Shown here: positions 50,800 to 61,171 of the stretch, in pieces
Layout: every line of letters begins with the position of its first letter
Position numbering within the stretch: the stretch's first letter is position 1
Assembly: GCF_023952475.1 (NCBI RefSeq)
Contig: NZ_JALHRX010000013.1
Span: 1-64,000, forward strand
Direction: 5' to 3'
Length of the DNA: 64,000 bases
From: Cupriavidus sp. WGlv3
GTDB lineage: Bacteria; Pseudomonadota; Gammaproteobacteria; Burkholderiales; Burkholderiaceae
Position numbers and translations under genes: made by a program
Notes under the pieces: model-generated
What the model was told of the DNA's origin: nothing
Database searches by the model: none
What the model saw: the letters and a program-made list of their open reading frames with translations, nothing else

Positions 50800-51564
50800 A
50801 TGACGTTCCTTCGTTCCCTGTTGTTCGCGCTGTACCTGCTGGTGCTGACGCCGCCCTACGCCTGTGCCTGCTTCCTGGTGTTCCCGTTCATGAATGCCGA
50901 CCAGCGCTTCCGCTTCGTGCGCGGCTGGCCCCGGCTGGTCATCGGCGCCGCGCGCGTCATTTGCGGCATCCACTACCGTATCCAGGGCCATGAGCACATG
51001 GACGCCATGCTGGACAAGCCGGTGGTGCTGCTGTCCAAGCACCAGTCGGCCTGGGAAACCGTGGCCTACGTCGCGCTGATGCCCAGGCCGCTGTGCTTCG
51101 TGTTCAAGCGCGAACTGCTGCTGGTGCCGTTCTTCGGCTGGGCGCTGGGCATGCTGAAGATGGTCCATATCAACCGCAAGGAAGGCACGCGCGCGTTCGC
51201 CTCGGCCGTGCGCCAGGGCCGCGAGCGTCTTGCCGAAGGCGCCTGGATCATCATGTTCCCGGAAGGCACGCGCACCCCTTCGGGCCTGGTAAAGACGCGC
51301 TACAAGAGCGGCGGCGCGCGCCTGGCGGTGGAAACCGGTGCCTGGGTGCTGCCGATGGCGGTCAACTCGGGGCGGGTGTGGCCGCGCAACAAGTTCCTCA
51401 AGTACCCGGGCATGGTGACGATCTCGGTCGGCCCGCCGATCGCATCGGCCAACAAGACCGCCGACCAGCTCAATCAGGAAGTGGCCGACTGGATCGAACG
51501 CGACATGCGCCGCATCGATCCGGAAAGCTACCAAGTTGCGCAGCGCAGCGAGTCGGCTGCATGA
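50800..51564 (+). CDS. plsC: 1-acyl-sn-glycerol-3-phosphate acyltransferase
   Basis: A 254-residue membrane acyltransferase converting lysophosphatidic to phosphatidic acid. It has an N-terminal helix (LLFALYLLVLTPPYACACFLV). Motif I is SKHQSAWETV near residue 77; E replaces the usual D of H-X4-D, common in this branch. FPEGTRTPSG near 154 is motif III. The start is ATG 50800. The stop overlaps the YgjP gene start (ATGA). It is downstream of gmhB in the same run. Confidence 0.93.
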   Translation: MTFLRSLLFALYLLVLTPPYACACFLVFPFMNADQRFRFVRGWPRLVIGAARVICGIHYRIQGHEHMDAMLDKPVVLLSKHQSAWETVAYVALMPRPLCFVFKRELLLVPFFGWALGMLKMVHINRKEGTRAFASAVRQGRERLAEGAWIIMFPEGTRTPSGLVKTRYKSGGARLAVETGAWVLPMAVNSGRVWPRNKFLKYPGMVTISVGPPIASANKTADQLNQEVADWIERDMRRIDPESYQVAQRSESAA

Positions 51565-52439
51565 AGCTGCTGCGACCCGCCTCCGACGCCGACGGCGCGC
51601 AGCTGGAGCTGCCGCTGGCGGAGGCCGTCCACGCGCCGCAGCCGGCGGCGCCGCTGGTCCCGCAGACGGAGCATCCGCAGCTGCCGCAGCAAGCGCCGGC
51701 CTGGCCGGTGCCGCAGCCCAATGCGCGCCTGCTGCGGATCGGCGAGCGGCCGCTGCACTACACCCTCAAGCGTTCCGCGCGCCGCACCATCGGCTTCACC
51801 ATCGACGACCGCGGCCTGTCGATCACCGCGCCGCGCTGGGTCACGCTGGCCGATATCGAGGCGGCCATCCTGGAAAAACAGCGCTGGATCTTCAACAAGC
51901 TGGGCGAGTGGCGCCACCGCGAAGCGCGCCGCATCCTGCCCACGGTCCAATGGCGCGACGGCGCCGCCCTGCCCTTTCTCGGCCAGCCGCTGACGCTGGC
52001 GCTGGAGTCGCCGATCGGCGCGCTGCTGTTCGATGCCGACCGCCGCGTGCTGCACCTGGCACTGCCGGCCCACGCCGACGAGCAGCAGATCAAGGACCGC
52101 GTGCAGGGCTGGCTGCAGCAGCAGGCGCGCCGCCTGCTGGCCGAGCGGCTGGAGATCTATGCCGCCAGGCTGGGCGTGCGCCATACCGGCTTCGCCCTCA
52201 CCTCGGCCGCCACGCGCTGGGGCAGCTGCACTGCCGACGGCAAGATCCGGCTGAACTGGCGCCTGATGCATTTCCCGCTGTCGATGATCGACTATGTCGC
52301 CGCGCATGAACTGGCGCACCTGAAGGAAATGAACCACGGCCCGCGCTTCTGGGAGACCGTGGAGTCGATCTTTCCCGAGTTCCGCGACGCCCGCGCGCAA
52401 TTGCGCGCGCACCCGCCCGAGCTGCTGCCGACGTTCTGA
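51561..52439 (+). CDS. YgjP-like M48-type metal-dependent hydrolase (DUF45)
   Basis: A 292-residue protein. The zinc site [16 protein letters not shown] near residue 251 (HExxH plus a third His) and [21 protein letters not shown] near 218 identify the YgjP/WLM (DUF45) family of putative peptidases. The N-terminal ~50 residues are Pro/Gln/Ala-rich and look disordered. ATG 51561 overlaps the plsC stop. There is no signal peptide, so it is cytosolic. Function is unproven. Confidence 0.92.
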   Translation: MKLLRPASDADGAQLELPLAEAVHAPQPAAPLVPQTEHPQLPQQAPAWPVPQPNARLLRIGERPLHYTLKRSARRTIGFTIDDRGLSITAPRWVTLADIEAAILEKQRWIFNKLGEWRHREARRILPTVQWRDGAALPFLGQPLTLALESPIGALLFDADRRVLHLALPAHADEQQIKDRVQGWLQQQARRLLAERLEIYAARLGVRHTGFALTSAATRWGSCTADGKIRLNWRLMHFPLSMIDYVAAHELAHLKEMNHGPRFWETVESIFPEFRDARAQLRAHPPELLPTF

Positions 52440-52534
52440 GGGCCGCTACCGGTACTGGGACCGGTCGCGGTGGGTTTCGGCCAAAGGCACTAAAATGGCG
52501 CCTTCCTATACCGATAACAGTTGAAGGCCCTCCC

Positions 52535-52942
52535 ATGCGACTCCTCCACACCATGCTGCGCGTCGGCGACATGCAGCGCTCCATCGATTTCTACACCCGC
52601 GTGCTCGGCATGCAGCTGCTGCGCGAGAGCGACAACCCCGAGTACAAGTACCGCCTGGCCTTTGTCGGCTACGGCCTCGAGAGCGAAACCGCGGTGCTGG
52701 AGCTGACCTACAACTACGGCGTCGACAGCTACGACCTCGGCACGGCCTACGGCCACATCGCGCTGGAGACCGACGATGCCGCGGCCGCCTGCGACCGCAT
52801 CCGCGCCGCGGGCGGCAAGGTCACGCGCGAAGCCGGTCCGGTCAAGGGCGGCACCACCGTGATTGCCTTCGTCGAAGACCCGGATGGCTACAAGATCGAG
52901 CTGATCGAGCGCCATTCCACCCGCGACGCCAGCCGTCCCTGA
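52535..52942 (+). CDS. gloA: Lactoylglutathione lyase (glyoxalase I)
   Basis: A 135-residue metalloenzyme detoxifying methylglyoxal as its glutathione hemithioacetal. The metal ligands are His 5 ([13 protein letters not shown]), Glu near 56 ([10 protein letters not shown]), His near 74 (AYGHIALE) and Glu near 122 (YKIELIER). [16 protein letters not shown] is the family start. Length equals E. coli GloA. The DMT transporter starts 11 bases after its stop. Confidence 0.97.
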   Translation: MRLLHTMLRVGDMQRSIDFYTRVLGMQLLRESDNPEYKYRLAFVGYGLESETAVLELTYNYGVDSYDLGTAYGHIALETDDAAAACDRIRAAGGKVTREAGPVKGGTTVIAFVEDPDGYKIELIERHSTRDASRP

Positions 52943-52953
52943 AGGCCTGCGCC

Positions 52954-53859
52954 GTGAGCACGCAAGGCGTCGCGCGCCAGCCGCTCGACGGCACCGCCAT
53001 TGGCCTGATGGTGGTGCTGTGCGCCGCCTGGGGACTGCAGCAGGTGGTGATCAAGGTGACCGCGCCGCTGATGGGCGCGGTGCTGCAGGCGGGCGTGCGC
53101 TCGGCGGTGGCGGCGCTGCTGGTGTTCGGCTTCGCGGCGTGGCGCGGCACCCCGCTGTGGCGGCACGACGGCACCCTCAACGCCGGCCTGCTGGCCGGGC
53201 TGCTGTTCGGCGCGGAGTTCTTCTGCATCTTCGTCGGCCTGGGGCACACCACGGCGTCGCGCATGGCGGTGTTCCTGTACACCGCGCCGATCTTCACCGC
53301 GCTGGGACTGCATGCGGTGGTGCCGGGAGAACGGCTGCGTCCCGGCCAATGGCTGGGCGTGGCCCTGGCGTTCGCGGGCATGGCGCTGGCCTTTGCCGAT
53401 GGCATCGCCGCGCCGTCGGCGCAGGGCAGCACGCTGCTGGGCGATGCGCTCGGCATCCTCGCCGGCGCGCTGTGGGCGGCCACCACCGTGGTGGTGCGCG
53501 CCAGCCCGCTGGCCGGTGCGCCGGCCAGCAAGACGCTGCTGTACCAGCTGGCGGTGTCCGCGGTGATGCTGCTGGGCATGGCGGTGGCCGGCGGCCAGAC
53601 CGCCACCGTGCAGATCGACGGCGTGGTGCTGGCCAGCCTGTTCTACCAGTCGGTGCTGATCGCCTTTGCCAGCTATCTGGCCTGGTTCTGGCTGCTGCAG
53701 CGCTACCTGGCGTCGCGGCTGTCGGTGTTTTCCTTCCTGACGCCGCTGTTCGGGGTCGCCTTCGGCGTGGTGCTGATGCACGACGCCGTGGGCCCGCGCT
53801 TTGCGGTGGCGGCGGTGCTGGTGCTGGCGGGGATCGTGCTGGTGAACCGGCGGGCGTGA
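52954..53859 (+). CDS. EamA-family (DMT) metabolite exporter
   Basis: A 301-residue inner-membrane protein with ten hydrophobic helices and two EamA repeats (residues ~10-140 and ~155-295; LMVVLCAAWGLQQVVIKVTA, then ALWAATTVVVRAS). The family exports amino acids or other metabolites; the substrate is unknown. The start is GTG 52954. It follows gloA by 11 bases and converges on trpS (stop at 53888). Confidence 0.9.
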   Translation: MSTQGVARQPLDGTAIGLMVVLCAAWGLQQVVIKVTAPLMGAVLQAGVRSAVAALLVFGFAAWRGTPLWRHDGTLNAGLLAGLLFGAEFFCIFVGLGHTTASRMAVFLYTAPIFTALGLHAVVPGERLRPGQWLGVALAFAGMALAFADGIAAPSAQGSTLLGDALGILAGALWAATTVVVRASPLAGAPASKTLLYQLAVSAVMLLGMAVAGGQTATVQIDGVVLASLFYQSVLIAFASYLAWFWLLQRYLASRLSVFSFLTPLFGVAFGVVLMHDAVGPRFAVAAVLVLAGIVLVNRRA

Positions 53860-53887
53860 GGGGCAAACCCTCAGCCCGCCAGCGTGA

Positions 53888-54925
53888 TCAGCGGCGCGAC
53901 TCGAACGAGAACATGCCGAGCGCGTCGCGCACTTCTTCCAGCGTCTGCTGGGTCAGCGCGCGCGCCTTCGCGGTGCCCTGGCGCAGGATGTCGAAGACAT
54001 AGTCCGGATCCTTGGCCAGCGCTTCGCGGCGCTCGCGGATCGGGGTCAGCATGTCCTGCAGCACGCCCTCGATGCGGCGCTTGAGCACCATGTCGCCGAG
54101 ACCGCCGCGCTGGTAGTGTTCCTTCAGCGCCTGGACTTCCTCGGTGTTCGGGTCGAACGCATCCAGGTAGGTGAACACCACGTTGCCCTCGACCTGGCCG
54201 GGGTCCGCCACGCGCAGGTGGTTGGGATCGGTGTACATGCTGTGCACCGCGGCCTTGATCTGCTCGGGCGCTGCCCCCAGCGCGATCGCGTTGCCCATCG
54301 ACTTGCTCATCTTGGCCTTGCCGTCGACGCCGGGCAGGCGGCCGAACTGCGGAATCATCGCCTTGCACTCGGGCAGCACGTCGCGGCCGACCTGGTGGTT
54401 GATGCGGCGCACGATCTCGTTGGTCTGCTCGATCAGCGGGGCCTGGTCCTCGCCCACCGGCACCACCTCGGCCTTGAAGCCGGTGATGTCGGCGGCCTGC
54501 GAGGCCGGATAGCACAGGAAGCCGGCCGGGATGTCGCGGCCAAAGCCGCGTGCCTGGATCTCTTCCTTGATGGTCGGGTTGCGCTCCAGCCGCGCCACCG
54601 TGACGAAGTTCAGGTACATCAACGTCAGCTCGGCCAGCGCGGGCAGGTGCGACTGCACCGTGATGGTGGTCTTGGCCGGGTCGATGCCGACCGCCAGGTA
54701 GTCCAGCGCCACCTCCAGCACGTTGCGGCGCACCTTGTCGGGATCGTGCGCGTTGTCGGTCATGGCCTGGGTGTCGGCCAGCAGCAGGTATTGCTCGTGC
54801 GAATCCTGCAGCGCGACGCGGCTCTTGAGCGAGCCGACGAAGTGGCCGAGGTGCAGCGGGCCGGTGGGACGGTCGCCGGTCAGGATCACGGGACGCCGGT
54901 TGGTTTGGCTGGTTTGGGCTGTCAT
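53888..54925 (-). CDS. trpS: Tryptophanyl-tRNA synthetase
   Basis: A ~345-residue class I synthetase. The HIGH-like motif is in GDRPTGPLHLGHF near residue 18, and KMSKSMGNAIALG near 195 is the KMSKS loop. DLLTDT-like tryptophan-binding residues lie between. The start chosen is ATG 54925 (MTAQTSQTNRRP). A GTG 15 bases upstream (54940) is an alternative; neither has a strong ribosome site. It is separated from rsmA by 72 bases. Confidence 0.95.
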   Translation of the reverse strand: MTAQTSQTNRRPVILTGDRPTGPLHLGHFVGSLKSRVALQDSHEQYLLLADTQAMTDNAHDPDKVRRNVLEVALDYLAVGIDPAKTTITVQSHLPALAELTLMYLNFVTVARLERNPTIKEEIQARGFGRDIPAGFLCYPASQAADITGFKAEVVPVGEDQAPLIEQTNEIVRRINHQVGRDVLPECKAMIPQFGRLPGVDGKAKMSKSMGNAIALGAAPEQIKAAVHSMYTDPNHLRVADPGQVEGNVVFTYLDAFDPNTEEVQALKEHYQRGGLGDMVLKRRIEGVLQDMLTPIRERREALAKDPDYVFDILRQGTAKARALTQQTLEEVRDALGMFSFESRR

Positions 54926-54997
54926 GGGACGGTCTTGCACGGAAATAGTCGCGGGAGAATCGGGATGCTTTGGGATGCGGGAATTCGGCTGCCGCGC

Positions 54998-55831
54998 TCA
55001 GGCGGCCTGGCCCGAGGGCTTGTCGCCCAGGCGCCGGGCCAGCTCGACATACTCGCCGACCGGCACTTCCTCGGCGCGCCGGCCCAGGTCGAAGCCCATG
55101 GCATCGAAATCGACCTGGTCGCGCAGGAACGACAGCGTGTTGCGCAGCACCTTGCGCCGCTGCGAGAACGCCGCCGTGACCACGTCGCCGAGCACGGTGA
55201 TGTCGCAATCGGCATGCGGCGAACGCAGCCGGCCGTCGCCGTGGCGCGGCCACGGGATCATGCGGACCACGGCGGAGTCGACCTTGGGCGGCGGATTGAA
55301 GGCGCCCGGCGGCACGTCCAGCACGTGCTCCATGTAGTAGCGCACCTGCAGCATGATCGACAGCCGGCCGAAGGCCTTGCTGCCGGGCTCGGCCACCATG
55401 CGCTCGACCACCTCCTTTTGCAGCATGAAGTGCTGGTCGTGCACGTGGTCGGCGAACTCCATCAGGTGGAACAGCAGCGGGCTCGAAATGTTGTACGGCA
55501 GGTTGCCGACGATGCGCAGCGGGCGGCCCGGCACGGCCAGCTTGTCGAAGTCGAAGTCGAGCGCGTCGCCGGCGTGGACCTGCAGGCGGTCGCCATAGCG
55601 GCGGCGCAGCCGTTCGACCAGGTCGCGGTCCAGTTCGACCACCTGCATCTGCGGGATCCGCTCGAGCAGCGGGTCGGTCAGCGCGCCCAGCCCCGGCCCG
55701 ATCTCGACCAGCACGTCGCCGGCCTGCGGGCTGATGGCATTGACGATGCCGTGGATGATGGTGTCGTCGACCAGGAAGTTCTGCCCGAATCGTTTGCGGG
55801 CCACATGGCCCTGGTGCACGTTAGAACGCAT
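54998..55831 (-). CDS. rsmA: 16S rRNA (A1518/A1519) dimethyltransferase
   Basis: A 277-residue SAM-dependent methyltransferase (KsgA) that dimethylates two adenines near the 16S 3' end. [12 protein letters not shown] near residue 10, the SAM loop [14 protein letters not shown] near 43, and the catalytic [11 protein letters not shown] near 110 are diagnostic. It lies 17 bases after pdxA, in the conserved surA-pdxA-rsmA order. Confidence 0.96.
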   Translation of the reverse strand: MRSNVHQGHVARKRFGQNFLVDDTIIHGIVNAISPQAGDVLVEIGPGLGALTDPLLERIPQMQVVELDRDLVERLRRRYGDRLQVHAGDALDFDFDKLAVPGRPLRIVGNLPYNISSPLLFHLMEFADHVHDQHFMLQKEVVERMVAEPGSKAFGRLSIMLQVRYYMEHVLDVPPGAFNPPPKVDSAVVRMIPWPRHGDGRLRSPHADCDITVLGDVVTAAFSQRRKVLRNTLSFLRDQVDFDAMGFDLGRRAEEVPVGEYVELARRLGDKPSGQAA

Positions 55832-55848
55832 GATGTATTAGTCCGGCG

Positions 55849-56937
55849 TCAGCATGGCGGCTGCGTGCCGGAAGGGGTATGGCCCGGGGCAGCGCCGCCT
55901 GGCCGTCGGCCGTTGGCGTGGCCAGACATGATAACCGCCGTGCGGATGGCCTCGATCATGCTGCCGTGCTCGGCCTGGCCGGTGCCGGCGAGATCGAGCG
56001 CGGTGCCGTGGTCCACCGACGTGCGGATGAAGGGCAGCCCCAGCGTGATGTTCACGCCGTGGCCGAAGGTGCCGTACTTGAGCGGCGCCAGCCCCTGGTC
56101 ATGGTACATCGCCAGCACGCAGTCGGCATCGCGCAGGTGGCGCGGCTGGAACAGCGTGTCGGCCGGGAACGGCCCGCGCGCGTCGATGCCGGCATCCTTG
56201 GCCTGCGCCAGCGCGGGCGCGATGATGTCGATCTCTTCGCGGCCCATGTGGCCGCTTTCGCCGGCGTGCGGATTCAGGCCCGTGACCAGGATGCGCGGCC
56301 GCGCGATGCCGAAGCAGCGGCGCAGGTCGGCATCGATGATCGCCAGGGTCTCCACCAGCAGCGGCACCGACAGCGCATCGGGCACCGCGCGCAGCGGCAG
56401 GTGGGTGGTGGCCAGCGCCACGCGCAGCATGGCGTCGTCGTGCGCCGGCTGCGGGCCGGCCAGCATCATCACCACGCGCGGCACGCCGGCGCTGTCGGCA
56501 AGGTATTCGGTATGGCCGGTGAAGGGCACGCCGGCGTCGTTGATGGTGCTTTTCTGCACCGGCGCGGTGACCATCGCGGCATAGCGGGGCGCGGCGCCGC
56601 CGTGGGCGCGGCAGCCGTCGATGGCGGCATCGAGCAGCTTCAGCACATAGCGGCCGTTGCGCGCGTCGAGCCGTCCGGCCTCGCACGCCACCGCCAGCGC
56701 GATGTCCTCGACCACCACGCCGCCGTCGGCAAGGCGCCGCTCCCAGGCGTGGGTGACGCCCAGCGCCTCGGCCCGCTCGGCCAGCAGGCGGGCATCGCCC
56801 AGCACATGGAAGCGGTAGGCTCCGCCGTCAAAGCCATGGTTGGCGCCCGCCAGCTGCAGCAGCGCCGCGATGGTGATGTCGGGGCCGATGCCGGCGGGTT
56901 CGCCGGTGGAAATGGCCAGGGCTAGCGGGTCGGGCAT
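55849..56937 (-). CDS. pdxA: 4-hydroxythreonine-4-phosphate dehydrogenase
   Basis: A 362-residue NAD-dependent enzyme of pyridoxal phosphate synthesis. [13 protein letters not shown] at the start, [10 protein letters not shown] near 148 (first metal His), [15 protein letters not shown] near 220 and [14 protein letters not shown] near 270 (further ligands) mark PdxA. The ATG at 56937 matches the family N-terminus. It is between surA (49 bases upstream) and rsmA, a unit shared by many proteobacteria. Confidence 0.96.
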   Translation of the reverse strand: MPDPLALAISTGEPAGIGPDITIAALLQLAGANHGFDGGAYRFHVLGDARLLAERAEALGVTHAWERRLADGGVVVEDIALAVACEAGRLDARNGRYVLKLLDAAIDGCRAHGGAAPRYAAMVTAPVQKSTINDAGVPFTGHTEYLADSAGVPRVVMMLAGPQPAHDDAMLRVALATTHLPLRAVPDALSVPLLVETLAIIDADLRRCFGIARPRILVTGLNPHAGESGHMGREEIDIIAPALAQAKDAGIDARGPFPADTLFQPRHLRDADCVLAMYHDQGLAPLKYGTFGHGVNITLGLPFIRTSVDHGTALDLAGTGQAEHGSMIEAIRTAVIMSGHANGRRPGGAAPGHTPSGTQPPC

Positions 56938-56986
56938 GTCGGCTTGGCGCTGAGGGGCTGACGGGCGGGCGGACGGGACCGGCGCG

Positions 56987-58468
56987 TCAGCGCTGCCGGT
57001 TGACCCGGTACTCCACGTACGCCTGCGAGCGCAGCTGGCGCACCCAGTCATCATAGGCGGCGCGCAGCTTCTGTTCGCGCACTTCGGCACGGGCGAAGTC
57101 GCGCTGCTTCTCCGGCGACAGCTCGGTCTCGCGGCGATTCAGCACCTGGATCAGGTGCACGCCGAACTGCGTGACCACCGGCTCGGAAATCTCGTTCGGG
57201 CGCAGCCGGCTCATGGCCTGCTCGAACTCGGGCACCAGCTCGCCCGGCGACACCCAGCCCAGATCACCGCCGTTCTGCGCCGAGCCGTCCTGCGAGAAGC
57301 GCTTGGCGGCATCGGCAAAGTCGCCGCCATGGGTGATGCGGTCGCGCAGCGTGCCGAGCTGGCGGCGCGCCTCGGCCTCGGGCATGTTGGGGCCGGTGCG
57401 GATCAGGATGTGGCGCACTTGGGTCTGCGTGATCTTGCCGGCCGCGGCCGGGCTCGAGGCCGGCGCCGCGCGCTTGGCCACCAGCTTGACCACGTGGAAG
57501 CCGGCGGCGCTCTCGACCACCTGCGGCGCCACCGCGCCCGGCTGCAGGTCGACCACGGCATTGGCGAACAGCGCCGGCAGGCGGCCGATTTCGCGGAAGC
57601 CCATGGCGCCGCCCTGGGCCGCTTCCGGGCCTTCGGAACTGGTTTGCGCCAGTTGTGCGAAGTCGGCACCGCCCTGGGCCTGCTTGAGCAGCTCCTCGGC
57701 CTTGGCGCGCAGCGCCTGCTTCTGCGCGTCCGAGGCATTCTCGGGCACGCGCACCAGGATCTGCGCCATGTTGTATTCGGTCGGGCCGCCGGCCGCGCCC
57801 TGGCCGCCGCGCGCCGCCAGGTAGTTGTCGATCTCGCCGTCGTAGACCTGCACCTTGGAGTCGACCTCGCGCTCGCGCAGGCGGATCACCTGCACCTGCT
57901 TGCGCAGCTCGTCGCGGTACTTGGTCCAGGTCATGCCGCTGCCCTCGACCCGGCGGCGCAGCTCGGCCGCGTTCATCTGGTTCTGCTGCGCCACCGATTC
58001 GATGGCGCGGTCGACTTCCTGGTCGGTCACGCGGATGCCGGCGTCCTGCGCGGCCTGGGCCTGCACGCGCTCCATCACCAGGCGCTCGAGCACCTCGCCC
58101 AGCAGGTCAGCGCGCGCGGGCACCGGACGGCCGCCGGCACGCAGCTGGCTCTCGATCTCGTCGGCCCGGTCAAGCAGTTCGCGCCGCGTGATCACGCTGT
58201 TGTTGACCACCGCCACCACTTCGTCGATCAGCTGCGAGCGCTTCTGGCCGCCGGCCTGCGGCACGCCGAGCTTGGGCTGGCTGGACGGCGCGGTGACGTC
58301 GGACGCCTGCGGCACGAAGATGCCGCTGGCGCGCGGCGCCCCCGACGATCCCGGCGCCTTCAGTTGCGCGGCAGCCGGCACCGCCATCGCGGCCAGCACG
58401 GCCGGCAGCAGCAGCCGGTGCCAGGACGTCAGCAAAAAGGAAAACACGGCGAATTCTTGACGTTTCAT
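56987..58468 (-). CDS. surA: Periplasmic chaperone and peptidyl-prolyl isomerase SurA
   Basis: A 493-residue periplasmic chaperone for outer-membrane beta-barrel proteins. A signal peptide ([16 protein letters not shown]) is followed by a spacer, the SurA_N region ([21 protein letters not shown] near residue 88), and two parvulin domains near 225-335 and 345-450 ([41 protein letters not shown]). LptD, encoded 9 bases upstream, is a main client in E. coli. Confidence 0.96.
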   Translation of the reverse strand: MKRQEFAVFSFLLTSWHRLLLPAVLAAMAVPAAAQLKAPGSSGAPRASGIFVPQASDVTAPSSQPKLGVPQAGGQKRSQLIDEVVAVVNNSVITRRELLDRADEIESQLRAGGRPVPARADLLGEVLERLVMERVQAQAAQDAGIRVTDQEVDRAIESVAQQNQMNAAELRRRVEGSGMTWTKYRDELRKQVQVIRLREREVDSKVQVYDGEIDNYLAARGGQGAAGGPTEYNMAQILVRVPENASDAQKQALRAKAEELLKQAQGGADFAQLAQTSSEGPEAAQGGAMGFREIGRLPALFANAVVDLQPGAVAPQVVESAAGFHVVKLVAKRAAPASSPAAAGKITQTQVRHILIRTGPNMPEAEARRQLGTLRDRITHGGDFADAAKRFSQDGSAQNGGDLGWVSPGELVPEFEQAMSRLRPNEISEPVVTQFGVHLIQVLNRRETELSPEKQRDFARAEVREQKLRAAYDDWVRQLRSQAYVEYRVNRQR

Positions 58469-58477
58469 CGTAATCCG

Positions 58478-60919
58478 TCATTCATAGTGATCGAACTGGG
58501 TCGTCGGCACCGGCTTGGCCGAGACCGGCTCGTAGCCCGGCACGTTCAGGCGCAGGATGTTCAACGGGTTGGACCCGATCTTGGAAAGGCCACGGAACTC
58601 CACCTGCAGGAAGACCCGCCCGGTGTAGCCCTGGGTGGTGTTGCGGAAACGCTGGTAGACCACGCGGCCGACCCAGCAGTCCGCGGCGTACTCGACGCCG
58701 GCGAGCGCATCGACCATCTGGCTGGCGGTCAGGTCGAAGGCGAAGCGCGCGATGCCGTAGGCCCGGCGCGTGATCGGCCACTGGCTCGACAGCTCGAACT
58801 GGTCGATCGCGGTATTGTCGGTCACCGAGGTCGGCCGGCGGTAGCGGTAGCCGGCGTTGAACACCTTGCGCGACTCGGGGCGGTAGGTAAACGCCACGTT
58901 GCCGTAGCTGATCCGGTCCGAATCGGGGTTGTACTGCACCCCCGCATCCAGATAGTAGCCGCGGAACAGCTGGATGGTGGTGGCGGCGAGCAGGTCCGAC
59001 GAGCCCGACTTGGGATCGGCCAGCGTGCCGTTGAGCTGCACGCGCTGCCCGGTGAAGTCATAGCGCTGCGCAATGGTGCCGCGGAAGCGTTCGATGCCGG
59101 TATCGGACTCGATCAGGCGCGTGGTCACGCCGCCGGTCAGCTTGTTGTTGTCGGCAATGCGGTCGTAGCCGGTGAACGGGTTCTCGCTGAAGATCTGCCC
59201 GTAGCCGAAGTCGGACTGCACCGTGTCGAACAGCGGGAACTGGCTCTGGTCGCGGAACGGCGTGTAGACGTAGAACAGGCGCGGCTCCAGCGTCTGCACG
59301 TAGTTGACCCCGAACAGGCGGCTGATGGTCGGCGCGTCGCGCTCGAAGGTCATGCCCGAATCCAGGCTGACGGTCGGGATCGCGCGCGACAGGTTGTTCT
59401 GCGCGGTCGGCGTATTGGTGGCCGCTTCCATCTGGTACTGCGCGGCGTTGAACGACACCTTGGGCGTCACGTACCAGCCCGCGCGCACGATCGGGTAGCT
59501 GATGCTCGGCTGGAAATACATGCGCTCGCCCTGCGGCTGCTGGAAGCCGGTGGACGTCAGCGGGATGCGGAAGCGGGTGTAGTCGGCTTCCATCTGCACG
59601 TCGAAGCCGCCCAGGTCATAGCGGATGTACTTGCCGTTCAGCTGCGGCACGCGCTCGTACGAGGGCTCGCTGGGCCGCAGCGTCTGGAACTTCTGCACCC
59701 GCGCCAGCAGGGTGAAGTCCTGCCAGTTGTAGGTGACGCCACCCTCCTGCGTGTACTGCCGCAGCGTCGATTGCGACACGCTGCGGTTGAAGTCGTCCGG
59801 GTAGCGGTCGTCGGACACCCGGTTCAGGTTCAGGTAAGCGGCCAGGCCCGGCGCCAGCCGCTGGGTGTGCTGCAGCGAATAGGCCCAGCGGTTCGAGTTG
59901 GTCTTCTTGTCGTCCGGCAGGAACTCCGCGCGCAGGCGCCCGGAGTAGGTCTCGCTCAGGTAGCGGTATTCGCCGCCGAGCTGCAGCCCGCGTTCGGTCA
60001 TCAGCCGCGGGTAGATGGTCAGGTCGCGGTTGGGCGCGATATTGACGTAGTACGGCGCGGTCACGTCGAAACCCGACTTCGAGCTGTAGCCCATCAGCGG
60101 CGGCAGGAAGCCGCTGCGGCGGTCGTCGTTCAGCGGGAAGCTGAACGCGGGCGCGGCCGCGACCGGCACGCCGAAGAAGTTCAGCACGCCGCCGTAGGCC
60201 ACGCCCACCTGGCGGTCGCTGTCCAGGTCGATCCGGTTGGCGCTGAAATACCAGTCGGCATTGTCGGGCGAGCAGGTGGTGTACGACGCCTGCCGGGCCA
60301 TGCTGCGGTTCTGGTCGAGGAAATCGATGCGCTCGGCCTTGCCGGTGCCGCCGGTCTGCTGGAAATAGTAGTCCGGCGACAGCATGTAACCTTCGTTGGC
60401 CTCGACCCTGAGCCGCGCTTCCGGGCCCACCGCCAGCGTGCCGCCGCGCGACATGCGCACATTGCCCTGCGCGAAGGCCTCGTCGGTGTCCTGGTCGTAG
60501 CTCAGCTTGTCGCCCTTGACCACGCCGCCGTCGCGGCGCAGTTCGGCATGGCCTTCGAGTTCGACGCCGCGCTCGCTGTAGCCGGTCATGCGGTCGGCTT
60601 CGATGAAGGTGGGGGCGTCGGGATCGGACTCGCCCCTGGCGGCGGGCTCGGCCAGGCGCGGCACCAGTTCGCCGGACTCCACCGGCAGCGGCGGCGCCGG
60701 CGGCGCGGCTTCGAACACCGGCTCGACCTGGTCGAGGTCGGGGATCGCCGAGCCGGTCATCTGCCCATGGGCGCCGGCCGACAGGCCGGCCATGGCCAGC
60801 ACCAGCGGGCGCAGCGCGCCCGCGTGCAGGCCGCCGCCGCGCCTGGCTCGGGCCGGGGCGCGGGAGAAAGCAGGCGAAGGCAAGGCCCTGTTGTTCGGTG
60901 ATCGTTGTGATTCGGTCAT
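58478..60919 (-). CDS. lptD: LPS-assembly outer-membrane protein LptD
   Basis: An 813-residue barrel inserting LPS into the outer leaflet with LptE. An Ala/Arg-rich signal peptide (residues ~1-45) leads to an OstA-like periplasmic domain (~90-200, FIEADRMTGYSERGVELEGHAELRR). The C-terminal LPS_assembly barrel follows, rich in aromatic strands (YNWQDFTLLARVQKFQTLRP). Few Cys are seen (TTCSPD, ADCWVG), to be checked against the E. coli disulfide pattern. The start is ATG 60919 (GTG 60925 is an alternative). It is the first gene of the lptD-surA-pdxA-rsmA run. Confidence 0.94.
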   Translation of the reverse strand: MTESQRSPNNRALPSPAFSRAPARARRGGGLHAGALRPLVLAMAGLSAGAHGQMTGSAIPDLDQVEPVFEAAPPAPPLPVESGELVPRLAEPAARGESDPDAPTFIEADRMTGYSERGVELEGHAELRRDGGVVKGDKLSYDQDTDEAFAQGNVRMSRGGTLAVGPEARLRVEANEGYMLSPDYYFQQTGGTGKAERIDFLDQNRSMARQASYTTCSPDNADWYFSANRIDLDSDRQVGVAYGGVLNFFGVPVAAAPAFSFPLNDDRRSGFLPPLMGYSSKSGFDVTAPYYVNIAPNRDLTIYPRLMTERGLQLGGEYRYLSETYSGRLRAEFLPDDKKTNSNRWAYSLQHTQRLAPGLAAYLNLNRVSDDRYPDDFNRSVSQSTLRQYTQEGGVTYNWQDFTLLARVQKFQTLRPSEPSYERVPQLNGKYIRYDLGGFDVQMEADYTRFRIPLTSTGFQQPQGERMYFQPSISYPIVRAGWYVTPKVSFNAAQYQMEAATNTPTAQNNLSRAIPTVSLDSGMTFERDAPTISRLFGVNYVQTLEPRLFYVYTPFRDQSQFPLFDTVQSDFGYGQIFSENPFTGYDRIADNNKLTGGVTTRLIESDTGIERFRGTIAQRYDFTGQRVQLNGTLADPKSGSSDLLAATTIQLFRGYYLDAGVQYNPDSDRISYGNVAFTYRPESRKVFNAGYRYRRPTSVTDNTAIDQFELSSQWPITRRAYGIARFAFDLTASQMVDALAGVEYAADCWVGRVVYQRFRNTTQGYTGRVFLQVEFRGLSKIGSNPLNILRLNVPGYEPVSAKPVPTTQFDHYE

Positions 60920-61171
60920 TCGCACGGGTGGTCAGTCTCGGCACGGGCAGCGGCTCGCCTGCAGGCCGCCAGGCCCCCGCCGGGGCAGGCTGCGGGGCAA
61001 CGCGGCCCCTCCCGGAGGCCACCGGCGCCCCGGTCTGGTCGGGTATTATACGGGGCAACCCGGGGTGCTCTTGCCGCTTACTTCCGGTTTCATTTCCGGT
61101 GTCATCGAGGGCTTTCACTTTCGTTCCGCCCCCGCGCCCCATCCCCACACGTACCTCCGACAAGTACCTGT

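Noticed and set aside
57155-60901. A very long open frame on the plus strand antisense to surA and lptD
   Set aside because: The frame is a high-GC antisense artefact: its protein is Arg/His/Gln/Leu-rich without domains, while the minus strand carries clear SurA and LptD.
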